From Chlorops oryzae (lineage: Eukaryota > Arthropoda > Insecta > Diptera > Chloropidae): a stretch of 64,000 bases of DNA. The stretch covers positions 19,698,272 to 19,762,271 of the forward strand of contig CM035808.1 of assembly GCA_020466095.1 (NCBI GenBank), given 5' to 3'. The number at the start of each line of letters is the position of its first letter. The stretch's first letter is position 1. This document shows, piece after piece, positions 34,193-44,724 of this stretch. The notes under the pieces are model-generated. The model was not told where the DNA came from, ran no database searches, and worked only from the letters and a program-made list of their open reading frames with translations. A program made the translations under genes and the position numbers.

Positions 34193-34588
34193 TTGTCTCA
34201 GAGTGAAATTGACTTGGTGCTTTGCTTTTGAAAGATGGGTTGTTGAAATGGCAAAAAAAAAAGGGGAATGTTATTTTTTTAATGTCCAACAATAAGTACA
34301 AAAGACTTCATGACAAAATATCAGTTTGTCAGTTTCGAAATGGGAGCGGATATTGTTCACTTACGTATGGCCATTTCCACACGGAAGCGATACGTAGGTA
34401 CATCAGAAATATTAACTCTCGACTTGAAGAATGCGATAAATGGTAATTTTTTTTTCCCAAATACTTTCATGCGGACTTTTATATGTATCGAAATTTCTAT
34501 GCAGATCCCACAGGCAATCGGATATATACGGACGCGACAAATTGGGTACTTTTTAAGGAAATGCCCATCTGTAGGTCTGAATGAAGAG
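34110..34588. other. intron start with a 39-T homopolymer
   Basis: Right after the donor GTGAGT lies an uninterrupted T39 run (34153-34191). The rest is AT-rich without features. Confidence 0.6.
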
Positions 34589-34978
34589 CCCTGCAGGAAG
34601 CCTGTCGCCATATGGCCCCATGTCTATATTGACGTCAATATAGACAAGAGAACTACTTCCAACGTCAACAGTTTTTATAGGCGGTGTCATTATAGAAACT
34701 GTACTGTCAAGAGGTATAGTCGATCTTTATTGACCATGTCAACAACATGTCTCCTTATAAAGCGAAAGAGTACTCCTTTTGTCTATATAATAGTACCGAC
34801 GTCAATAGGTCGTCAATAGTTCGTCAATAATTTTTCAGTCTACTGTTGACATTCAATGACAACTCAATGTTAAATGTCAATAACGCAAAGCATTGCGACG
34901 GGTTTAACTGGTCAGTAGTACTGTTGACGCAGTCAGTAGAGAAAGAGTATAGATTCACTATTGACATTTCCTGCAGGG
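34589..34978 (+). mobile_element. ~390-bp inverted-repeat element (CCCTGCAGGAA ends)
   Basis: Starts CCCTGCAGGAAG and ends TTTCCTGCAGGG. Inside, GTCTATATTGACGTCAATATAGAC (34621-34644) is a perfect palindrome. Further TTGAC/GTCAA, AATAGTTCGTCAATAA and CAGTAGTACTG modules repeat in both orientations. A diverged reverse-complement copy of the right half is at 12484-12690, so the family is dispersed. Flanks share only AG; the superfamily is unassigned. Confidence 0.65.
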
Positions 34979-36243
34979 AGGTTTCTTTCAGCTGTTTATG
35001 AGACATACAATGACCCCACCTTTAGGGATGCACAAATCTAACGACTGAGCTCCTTCAAATCGATAAATATGGTCATCTCTTTAGTTAAAGAAAACACTAA
35101 AGAACCACAAAAGAAAAAAAGAACTATAAAAACGGAATGAAAAGAATACGAAAACAAGACCACGACACGTAGTGATAAACTGCGTTCCACTACTGTCGGA
35201 AATGACAATTCAAATAAATAAAATGAGGCTCAAAAAGAAAGACTGAAAACACAGACAAGCACTCCTTAATAGACAAAGAAAACAAGGGCGAGAGAAATTC
35301 CGATCACCAAATATTTCATAGTCGAAATAAAAAATAAAAGAATAAAAACATTCAAAATGCCATTTTATCGCCACCATTTCATTCAATTTAATTTCATTTT
35401 CAATTAAATTGTCTTTGGAAAAGAATTAATGGCATTCCGATAGGCTCAGCCTCATCTGCTTTTATTGAAAGACACAAAAAAAAATTGTCTGAAAATGGTT
35501 GGGCTCGACTTGACTCGCAGTTGCATGATGGCATCACTCCCCAAAAAAACAACATTGAAAACCGATTCCCATTATTATTCGAATTAATAAAACACAATCG
35601 GGGGGAAAATGTTCATTCTGAATTTCCAATTCATGAATTTTGGAGTGACATGCGTTGAGTCATCTCGTGCCGCCAGCCACTATGCCATCTGGATGGAATA
35701 CGAACGGACGCCCACGCATACGATTTAAAAGAAATTTACACTTGCTACCAAAAACGGGAGATCGCAATTCTATTTGGAAATATAAAATTTATGGAAATTT
35801 CTGAGATTTTCAAGTTCTTTTTATTGAGTTTCTCTCTCTTTATTTATGTTTTTTTTTTTTTTTTTTGGGATTTGAATCTTCATGTCTTAGCATGACACAC
35901 TTTGGCAGTGAACCTAGCCATTTTATTTGATCATTTTATTAAGTGAGCGTTTGAAGACCCAAGAGAAAAATTTTTTTTTTTTTTGAAATTTAGTTTAATG
36001 TTTGGAAGAAATTTCGACTCTACTGTAGGTCCTCGAACGGTCGATGTAGTTAAGACAAAACTTCAGAAAAATTTTAACTAAATTTTATCAAATATTCTTC
36101 TTTCCTAGAGGTACCAAGCGTCCCGCATTAGGACAAACAGTCCGGCATTTGAGGTGACTGCCCTGTTTTCAAATTCTTTGAATTGTTTGATATCAACCAC
36201 CCATTAAAAAAACACCCACCAAATGGGTTAATAGGGAGGTCTG
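34979..36243. other. AT-rich intronic sequence
   Basis: Poly-T tracts at about 35851-35866 and 35970-35982. Nothing gene-like or repeat-like was recognised. Confidence 0.4.
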
Positions 36244-36332
36244 CCTTCCCTCGTGGTGTCACAACGGGCCCATATGCGGGCTAAGTTTTTCCCCCTTAAA
36301 CGGGCAACCACCTTAACTTAACCTAACTTGAT
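36244..36332 (+). mobile_element. tRNA-derived SINE, 3' fragment (copy 4)
   Basis: CCCTCGTGGTGTCACAACGG, then CCCATATG and a GGGCAACCACCTTAACTTAA-type tail ending in CCTAAC. This matches the 3' body and tail of the copies at 8256 and 54430. The tRNA-like head is absent. Confidence 0.65.
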
Positions 36333-36370
36333 ATCGAACATGCCCAAATTTCCCTAAAAATGGTAACAAT

Positions 36371-36605
36371 CATGGGCGTATCTAAAGTAGCACAGGAAGG
36401 GGCAGCTGCCTCCCTCAAAATGCTGTCTGCTCAACATACAACGCAAAAGAGTTTTTGAAAAGTATCAAGAAATGAAACAAGGGTTCCTAAATCATTTACC
36501 AGAAGATAAAGGCAGACTCGTGCTGGCATGAGACCCCCACTTTGAATATACGAACAAGTCTTTTGACCTTACCCTTCTCCAACTGAAATTCTGGATACGT
36601 CCATG
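36371..36605. mobile_element. 235-bp hAT-like MITE (CATGGGCGTATC ends)
   Basis: The left end CATGGGCGTATCTA and the right end TGGATACGTCCATG are inverted with two mismatches. Flanking octamers GTAACAAT (36363-36370) and GCAACAAT (36606-36613) agree at seven of eight positions, as expected for a hAT target duplication. Confidence 0.65.
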
Positions 36606-36898
36606 GCAACAATGGTTCCCAAACAAAACACTGTTGGTGTATGGTTTAGCCTCAGATAATCTTAATCAGGATTCTTACCTCGATTTTTGGGAAGAACTAT
36701 TTAAAATTCGGTGCCCTACCTAGTAGCTGCCATAAGCCTGGTTAAAGCTACTATCATTTGAAAGACTAAATCTTCATAAGTTTAAAATGGGTTGAGGACT
36801 ATGAGCACAATTTTAAGTTATTTCTTTAATGGAGCATGTTACTTCATTGGAAAAATCATAAAATTTGTCGTTTAGACTTTACCCTTGCCCAACACACT

Positions 36899-37063
36899 CA
36901 GAAGCTTAGTGAGGGGGGTAAGAAGGGGGACAGCCGTCCCGAGAGCCAAATCATATTTCAATTTTGTGAAGGTATTTTTATTGAGGCTGGTTGGAGGGGG
37001 CGACATCTCCTGCTTTGTGCCCCCATCGGGCCACGGGCGCCGAAATGTCTCGCTACGCCACTG
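36899..37063. mobile_element. 165-bp hAT-like MITE (GCTACGCCACTG end)
   Basis: The right end GCTACGCCACTG is identical to the terminus of the larger hAT at 38918-40282. The left end CAGAAGCTTAGT is a decayed counterpart. Octamers AACACACT (36891-36898) and AACACACA (37064-37071) match at seven of eight positions. Confidence 0.6.
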
Positions 37064-38019
37064 AACACACAGACAAGAAAAATTCCTTCTTTTCTAAAAC
37101 CCAAAATTCAAAAAAAAAAAAAAAAAAAATCACAAAACTAAACTATTGAGCTCGAACATAAATAAATGGGAAAAATATTTTCTGCTCATCTTTTTCAAAC
37201 AATGTACTTAAATTTTTCTAAAAATGAATCGAACATGTGCTCGTTAACGCCTACAGATGTGCAAAAAGCCTCAACAATTTGTTAGAAATGCCAGACGGAA
37301 AATGAAATTGTTTATTCGCAAAAAAAAGTAATATTTTTAAATAACACTCGTTCATAAAGAAAAAAAATGCTTTCCAATATATTCTTTCGTTATTTATATT
37401 TCAATACTTTGTAGGCAAATTTTCGCATAAATAATTGCGAAAGAAACTTTGGGTTTTTTTTTTTAAATGATAATTCGCTGTCTACTGTCTGTGGGGTGTG
37501 TCGTTGACTGGAACTTCAAAACCACAAAAAACTAAAAGTGAAGTCATGTATCTTGGTTCTTTATCGCCACATCGTTGGCTTAATGTTGAGCGAAGTTTCT
37601 CAAACTGTCAGTCCGTCGCATCGCATCGCACCATCACTCATTCGGACGTTCATCACTCAACGAATTTTGAGCGTTAAAGACAAACGTTTAGCCTTAAATC
37701 GTACAATTCATAATTGCAAGTGAATTTCATTTTCACTGCTAATAATGACAATGACGATGACGATGATGACCATATGTGATGATCTTGCGATCATAATATG
37801 ATACATATTATGTATGCGAAGACGGCAGCCATGCTTCTATAGATGTCATCATAACATTGGAGCATTGGTTGCTCAATATCAAAAATTCCCCAAATGTAAT
37901 TTTGGCGGGTCCGACAGTCTCTCTCTCTCTGTGCTGCAATAATTCGTAATGAATCTAAGTGATCATTCAGTATTTGTACATATGGAGATAAAGTAAAATA
38001 TTTTTCCTTTTCTCGCTTA
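37064..38019. other. AT-rich intronic sequence
   Basis: A poly-A tract at about 37111-37129, a GATGACGATGATGACC dyad-rich patch near 37745-37775, and CTCTCTCTCT at about 37919-37930. No gene was found. Confidence 0.4.
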
Positions 38020-38878
38020 TTATACCCGACACACTCTGTGTCGAGGGTATATTGCGTTTGTGTGGTTGTGTGTAACACCCAGAACTAGTCGAGATAGACC
38101 CTACAAAATATATTATATATAGAAATGATCAGTGTCACCAGGAGATTCGATTTAGACATGTCCGTCCGTCTGTCCGTCTGTTTGTATACAGTTATCTTAT
38201 CGAAGCAATTGAGCTATCTTGACAAAATTTGGTATGCGTGATCACGGGGACATGAGCAAGAACAAGTTCGAGAATGGACCCGATCGGACCATTTTTAGGG
38301 GTACCTCCAGTACTAGGGTCTGTTATGAAAATCACAAAAACTGCTCTAAAACCGATGTTTTTCAAGATATTTTGATGAAATTTGATATTTGATCATATTT
38401 AAAGGCCAGTAATATTATTTCCGAAAATTGGAAAATTGGGCGTGGCAGAAGGGCGGTTTTCGAAAATTGTCTCCTTCACCCGAAATTCAAATGGGACTTG
38501 AACGAAATTTGGCACTTATGCTTCCTTTGTAGCCTTAAACATCCTTCCAAAAAATTTTCTTGATCGGTCCATTTTTAAGGGTACCTCCAGTACTAGGGTC
38601 GTCACAAAAATCCCAAAACTGCCTTAAAATCGGACTTTTTCGCAATATTTTAATGAAACTTAGAATTTGAGCTTATATTTAAGCCCCCGATTAGAATTCA
38701 AAAAAATTGGAAAAGTGGGCGTGGCAAAAGGGCGGTTTTCATAAAAAAATCTATCAAAGGTCGGTATATGGGGCCTCTAATGGCCTTAAACACCTCTGGA
38801 TATTAAATGTTATTTGAACATGTGTGTCTGTGTCGGGTATTCTATTGTCAACTCGCCTGACTATAACACCCTTACTTG
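38020..38878 (+). mobile_element. DINE-1-like Helentron, copy 2
   Basis: Same architecture as the copy at 29419: TTATACCCGACACACTCTG end hairpin, GATCAGTGTCACCAGGAG, CATGTCCGTCCGTCTGTCC core and two subunits with GGGTACCTCCAGTACTAGGG. It has GTGGGCGTGGCAAAAGGGCG, then a 3' end ACTCGCCTGACTATAACACC and CTTACTTG before TTTT. It lacks the ~520-bp block present in copy 1. It carries no replication-helicase gene. Confidence 0.85.
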
Positions 38879-39110
38879 TTTTCCCTTGTTTTTTGTCCAT
38901 GACGAAGCCGCCCTCGCCAGTGGCGTAGCTACCGGTGTTCCATGTGTTCCATGAACACAGGCCCCCGAGCCTTGCAGGGCCCCAAGAAAAAATATTGTTG
39001 GGCAAACGTTTTTTTTTTTTTTTTGTTAAGAATTCAATCTAGGTAACTCGCGTGGCTGATGTTCATATAAAAAAATTTGTTTTGTTTTATGAGTTACCAC
39101 CAGTGTTGGA

Positions 39111-40036
39111 AAAGAAGGTGTAATTGAACCTTTTTTGGCCCTTTTTCACTTCAAAGGTACATTAGGTACAATTTGTCCATTTTAGGTACAATTTGAAGAT
39201 GAAGAAATTTTGTTGGTGAATTAAATGGAGAAAGGTCTTCTGTGGTTATCTGAGTAGTGTTTGCAGAAATTGTATTATACATTTCCCAAAAAAGATAGCA
39301 TAGTGCTTCCAGTGCGGACTAGGTGTTGGATGTTTCACCTTCTTGTATTTTATGTTGGTCTAGAGTCAGGTTGGTCATCGAAATTGCAATACAGAAGTTT
39401 CGCTATATAAGAAACTCGTATATAAAAAAAACCCACCTTTAAGAAACTGTTTACCAAAACCAAAAACTGTTTTTGTATGGAAAAAATTTTATATAAGAAA
39501 CTAGGTTTTTATCAAAAAATTAACACCCCTATTTTCAAATATCGATTGTTTATATAAAAAAAAATTTTCTTATAAACGGTTTTTTTATAAGAAAGAATTT
39601 TCTTATAAACGGGCTCTTATTTAAGAAAAAAAACCGGATATAGGAATGAAATTTTTTGGCAAAATCGACTTTCTTATATACCGAAACTACTGTATATTAC
39701 TCCATCGTATCAGTACCTCTCGTTTTGCAAGACAATGCCATCGTTCGGGAGTGAATAACACCTTCTCTCGATGACATTGCCATTAGAATTGGTATGAATA
39801 ACATCTCTTTTAAATGATCATGTCATCAGATTTGAGAAGAACTCTAATTTTCCCCTTGATGTCTTCGCTGAAAACATTAATAAATTTGCCATTTATGAGA
39901 AAAATTCCGGCTGGGTATATAATTTATCATTTATGAAAAAAATTCCGGCTGGGTATATTAGGTACACTTTACTATATTTAGGTACAATTAATGGGCCATT
40001 TTAGGTACACACTGAAATTTCCATTTTCCAACACTG
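39111..40036. mobile_element. inner hAT-like element
   Basis: CAGTGTTGGAAAA at 39111 and TTTTCCAACACTG ending at 40036 are perfect 13-bp inverted repeats. The flanking octamer GTTACCAC is duplicated exactly (39103-39110 and 40037-40044). The interior has several TTAGGTACAATTTG and TTTTAGGTACAC modules and a ~42-bp tandem duplication containing ATTCCGGCTGGGTATAT (about 39893-39960). No transposase frame was found. It sits inside the outer hAT and contains a pogo-like MITE. Confidence 0.88.
39392..39692. mobile_element. pogo/Tigger-like MITE, innermost of the nest
   Basis: CAGAAGTTTCGCTATATAAG at the left pairs with CTTATATACCGAAACTACTG at the right. TA flanks both sides (39390-39391 and 39693-39694). 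Repeated TTATAAG/CTTATA modules (TTCTTATAAACGG) fill the interior. At 301 bp it is non-coding. Confidence 0.82.
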
Positions 40037-40290
40037 GTTACCACTATCGCAAAAAGGGCAAAGAGTTATGAGAACAATTAATTACGCTTAACAATAAAGT
40101 TCTTTCTCTTTAAAATTCTTTCAATAATGTTAGTTCTCTTATCATTCTCGTTATACATATTCAATAATGGATTTTGATTTATGTTATGTAGTTTTTGTTA
40201 AATAAAAAATATTTTACTAATGGGAAGGGGGCCCCCACACGTGCATTGGAACACATAATTTTTCAACGTCGCTACGCCACTGGCCCTCGC

Positions 40291-42122
40291 AATTATTCGA
40301 GCTCAAAAAATCGGCTTGATGTACTTTACAAATAAGAGCGAATTCGAAATCATTATTCATTCGCTTGTTGCCTTATGAATTTATAACAATGGAATGGCTT
40401 CAACTGCAGCCCCAAAAAAAAATGTTAGTAAACATGCTTCGAAGATTCGCTTGAGTCGGAAATATATTTTGGTTTTTATTCTGTTTGAAAATGGTTTTAA
40501 ACGAAAGGGAAAAAATGTATTCGCGAACTCCCAATAGGCTTCAGATGCATAATTAGAGACTTTAAAGGCCGCTTATTACTAACATTTTTTCTTGAGTATA
40601 AATAATAATTCTCTTTTTCAAGCAACTTTTTTCGTACGCATAATGACCGCATTTTTCAAAGTGGGTATTATTTTCATTATTTAAGCTTTGTGTATAGCAC
40701 CAATCGAGAATGTGGGTACATGGGCCATGGCTCGCATTGAATGATAATTGATTGAGCGTCTACCGAATACTTGAGGGAAAGAAGAGGAGTGCGAAAGAAG
40801 AAAAGTGGGCATTTGATTTGACATATTTGATATCCAGACTCTATTGAAACACATCGAAATCGGTGTACGTTTCATTCTTCTTTTCTTTTTGAGAAAATTT
40901 CTTTGAATTTAATGCGGAAATGTCTTATTGTGGCGGCTTGAGATCAATTCATGGAGGTTTTGGATCTGTCTTCAAAGATGATAAAATTCTTGGAATTTCA
41001 TCATTAAAGCTTAATGTTTTCGACAACAAGACGAAATTGATCGAAATTGTATGAAATAAGTGCATGAATGGCAACGAAGTGATGAAAAAAATTGTGCTTA
41101 CAATTGCGAAATTAGTCGAGAACAAAGATTCGGACTCCGCTCGAAAGACATAAAAGTCGGATAACCAGCTGCGCACAGTCTGAACTCACTCAAAATGTCT
41201 TTCATCCGAGTTTGCAATTTTTCGATTTCATTTTCTTTTTTTTTTGTTTTGTTTTCTTTTATAAAAATTTTCAAAACAAAAAACATACGAGAAAATCGAA
41301 ATTGAAGAAAATAATTTCCTTCAACGTTGCACATTTCTTTGAGAGTCGCAAGTCACTGAATTCAGCGCACTGTAATGAATCTGCCCTGGCTTTGTATGTA
41401 TGCTGGCCCGGCTGGTCTTCGTGCCAATTTGTTTGTTACGGTCACTAGGCCAATAAAATCCATTTTATAGCTTTTGAATTTAACAAAAAAATCTTGCAAA
41501 AAAGTAATGAGATATTATGCATATGTGTGCGATGTATCTGGCGCCCGCTGGGGCGATCTGCATGAAGCGGTCGCGGATTTCTTTTTATCAGTTTTGCAAT
41601 ATTTCTTCGACTAAACATCTGATGTGCAAATAAACAAAGCTATTTGAGTAGCGTTTGATTGAGCAGGAAAATAAAATGTTTTCCTTCAACAATATTTCAA
41701 TCACATATTTTCTTTTGATATTGACGTAGCAGTCGCACCATGCAACATGCCCAAATGGAATCAAAATAAGCAATATTTTTTATTAATCCTTTTAATGGTC
41801 AAAAAGTACATAAATCATGGGTAATTAAACGGTAAATGATATCATAAAATTGTTTCTTAAAATGACTCATATTTTAAGTAAGTAGATGCTGATTGAAGAA
41901 TGAGTGGATTTTCTTCTTTTTTTAATACATAAGACAATGCCACATTTTAAACTTCGATTTTATTGCACAGTCTAGACTAGAATTGAGAAAAGAATATGAA
42001 AAATATTTTTAACTTTTATCTTACCGATTATCGTCTGTTAAATTTTTATTGATACAAGTATAAAAATATATATAAAAGATATCGACAAAGGAAGTCGATT
42101 TTTAAATAAAATTTTCCATTTA
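40291..42122. other. AT-rich intronic sequence
   Basis: Several short frames without coding signal; no element ends or motifs were recognised. Confidence 0.4.
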
Positions 42123-42696
42123 CAGTCATACCCGTTTATAACAGACATCAAGAGACCGGAAAATCTGGGACCGGAAGCTTTTTCTATTATGCATATGGGA
42201 TAGTCTGTTAAATCTGCCCTGCATTAATATGGAGTGACCGAAGGCTGCACTTGGGTCAGTCCATATTACTGCAGGATGCTTATAACAGACTATCAAATAC
42301 TTATGTATAATAGAAAAGGCTTCCTTCATGTTACCAGTTACTAGTTCCCTCATAAATCCACTTCTAATGTATTCAACTGATCTTTTTAACATGGGCATGT
42401 CATTGGAGATGGACTAGTCCGCAAAACTGTATTTTTTGGGTCAATTGTCGTGATTTTCTCTGGTTTCAAGATAGTCAAATAAGGAAAATAAACATAAATT
42501 TCTTATATATATTCTAAGTTAATGATATTGTCATTTACAGACTACCCTTAAACCAACCCGTTTATTACCGACCAGCGACTGAAGCGAACTGCCATAATAT
42601 AACCGGTAGGATTTGGACCGGTCAAAGGCCAGTCCTTCTTAGGAAATTGACCGGCTCATTTCAGCAGGGCGGGTCTGTTATAATCGATTTTGACTG
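42123..42696. mobile_element. pogo/Tigger-like MITE (574 bp)
   Basis: The left end CAGTCATACCCGTTTATAAC (followed by AGAC) and the right end GTCTGTTATAATCGATTTTG (followed by ACTG) are inverted. TA lies at 42121-42122 and 42697-42698. TATAACAGAC, AGTCTGTTAAATCTG and ATAACAGACTATC repeat in both orientations inside. It lies only about 270 bp upstream of the host exon at 42968. Confidence 0.8.
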
Positions 42697-42955
42697 TATG
42701 TGGAATCAAAAAGCCCCATAAAAATCGTGTAATGGGTGAAAAAAATGGTATTACTGCACTGTGAGGCTCAAGGGTTACAATTTTCGTATATTTTTTCTGG
42801 TTTTCATTCACGAGAATTTTTCCAACAGACCTGAATTTTTTCTCTATGGGCCCGATGAAGGAATTAAAGTCGATTCCTCTCTATTTTCTATGCCTTAAAA
42901 ATATCACTAACTGCATAAAAAATGATTTTATACGCATAAATATTAAATAAATAAT

Positions 42956-42973
42956 TTCTCTTTCCAGGTGAGT
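42956..42973 (+). promoter_or_regulatory. acceptor/donor junction, candidate recursive splice site
   Basis: The acceptor TTCTCTTTCCAG at 42956-42967 is followed immediately by GTGAGT at 42968-42973. A pyrimidine tract, CAG and then GTRAGT is the fly ratchet-point form: after the first splicing step a functional donor would be regenerated at the exon boundary. Confidence 0.6.
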
Positions 42974-43039
42974 ACCGCTCAAAAACATTACCACGCATAC
43001 ATTTTGACAGTACGGTCAACGATACGTCACTAAATGAAG
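42968..43039 (+). CDS. host gene exon C (72 bp, phase 1 to phase 1)
   Basis: Bounded by CTTTCCAG and AAG|GTAAAA. Two leading bases, 23 codons and one trailing base stay open in the frame set by exon B and by the alternative first exon; the junction codon is Gly after exon B or Ser after the alternative exon. It encodes EYRSKTLPRIHF and DSTVNDTSLNE, a basic/Ser-Thr segment that looks like a linker. The length is a multiple of three, so skipping would keep the frame. The exon begins with a donor-like GTGAGT, which suggests recursive or regulated splicing of the long intron. The protein family is not determined. Confidence 0.75.
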
Positions 43040-44649
43040 GTAAAATACATACATAAACTATTTCAGAAATTCTTTAAATGAAAATAGAAAAAATCATTAG
43101 GGAGTGGAAAAATTCAAAATTTGTACAAACAACTAAGTTACAATAAATTACGCTTGGGAAATCTTAGATCTTCAAAATACCAACAAAAAAAAATACCCTC
43201 AAAGCTTTACTTAACTCCCATCACACTCTGTAATGATCGAATTTCCAAGTGTAATAGCTTTAAACAAAATACGGCTTTGAAAATTACTCGAACATCGCTT
43301 CAGGCAATATTCATAAGCGGGCTTTAATTATTCGAGCCATTCTTGAACGAAGTACATTCCATAGTTCATTCCATACGAACTTAAATTCAAAACAAAAGAG
43401 CCGCTCGATGAACGATAACTAAACTCCAATTAAATAACGTCAAACAAACAAATTAATATGCCATTAATTTAAAAAAGAAAATATTCTGAAAAAAATATGA
43501 AAACCATAGATAAAAGAAATATGCCAGTAACCTAAAAAAAAAAAATAAAAACAATTTGAAAAATAAATTGCAAAACTTCAATTCACAACTCACCAAGAAT
43601 GGGTCCAAGAAAAGAAAACAGAAACTGATGAAAGAATTCAATTAAAGAAAGGCTTACAAAGAAAGCATTAGGCAATCATTTTAGAAAAAATAAGAAAATT
43701 TTTCAATTATTTAGCATAGACATGTGTTTGTGGTGTAACGTGCTTCGCGCAAGCGCACTCGAACACACACACACGCTATTTGATTGAAACGCGCTATCCC
43801 GGAGCCTTCTGATGGTGGAAAGAAATTCTTATTAATTTGCAATAATAAACTTTATCGGGTGTGAAATTGAATTGGTAGTCCGAGGCTATTATTATGACCG
43901 TTTGCAACGGTATTCAGCGAGGGAAATCAACACGTCGCGACGGTGGCCCTTGTGTTCTATTCTTGGCAACACTTCAACTACCATAAAAGGTCCCATGTGG
44001 GTGACCATATGGATATTGAGTAGTTAACGCGTTTTATGGCCATTTCCGTTCAATTTTTTTAAATTTTTTTATCTTCATTTCCGTTTTGCTTTTGCTAGAA
44101 TAAGAATATGAAAATTTCCCTCAAGAAACGAACCGCACACAGCGGTCTGTTCGGTTAATTAAGAGTCTAACTGCGGTGCGGTAACATTGGAAATTATAAC
44201 CTGCCAAGCTGAAGTCTTAATGTTGAGAACTTTGAACAAGTTTACAAGTCAATTTTAAAGGCTTTTATCAGCGAGAATTCATTCAATTTTTCGGAGTTTT
44301 TTTTTACTATCAATTTTCTTTGGAAACAATTTTAAATGATTAATTATTTCAATAAGCGGTGCGGCTTATCAGATTATTGATTATCCGAAAGCGTGAGAAA
44401 GTGAGCCCGAGTGAAGTAATTTTTTCAAACGGCGGAATATCAGTGAAAAAAGGTGGAAAATTTCCAATTACATTCAGTGTTTTTTTTTTGGTGAAGCAGT
44501 GTTAACTTCTCAATGAAACCAATATTAGAGCGTCATTTATCTGGTAAGCGAGATTTATTAAAATATCAAACACCCTAACAGAAAACATTAAGGGCACCTG
44601 CTAAAAGTAAATGATCTTTGGAAAAAATTCCTCGAAGAGAGATATTATG
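43040..44649. other. intron, no recognised features
   Basis: AT-rich sequence downstream of exon C. Short CACACACACA near 43765 and a GC-richer patch at about 43740-43960 were noted; neither has coding character. Confidence 0.4.
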
Positions 44650-44724
44650 AAAATTTGCCTCTGTGCCGTAGCTGCTTGAGATGCCAACTTACGAAGGCGA
44701 GAGGCTCTGGGTTTGACTCCCAGC
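44650..44724 (+). mobile_element. tRNA-like head of a SINE split by the retrotransposon
   Basis: GAGATGCCAACTTACGAAGG and GGGTTTGACTCCCAGC (B-box-like) match the minus-strand SINE head at about 19993-20040. The sequence stops at CAGC, where the LTR begins, and resumes at 54369 after a duplicated CAGC. The 5' limit is approximate. Confidence 0.75.

Larger units (their letters stand above)
38918..40282. mobile_element. outer hAT-like element of a three-level nest
   Basis: Termini CAGTGGCGTAGC (38918) and GCTACGCCACTG (ending 40282) are perfect 12-bp inverted repeats. The flanking octamer GCCCTCGC is duplicated exactly (38910-38917 and 40283-40290), the hAT signature. After removing the inner element about 430 bp remain, without a transposase, so it is non-autonomous. 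It inserted only about 40 bp from the end of the Helentron copy 2. Confidence 0.88.

Noticed and set aside
44650..44724. Possible tRNA gene (B-box-like GGGTTTGACTCCC)
   Set aside because: No cloverleaf can be completed and the same head recurs attached to a common non-tRNA body, so it is a SINE.
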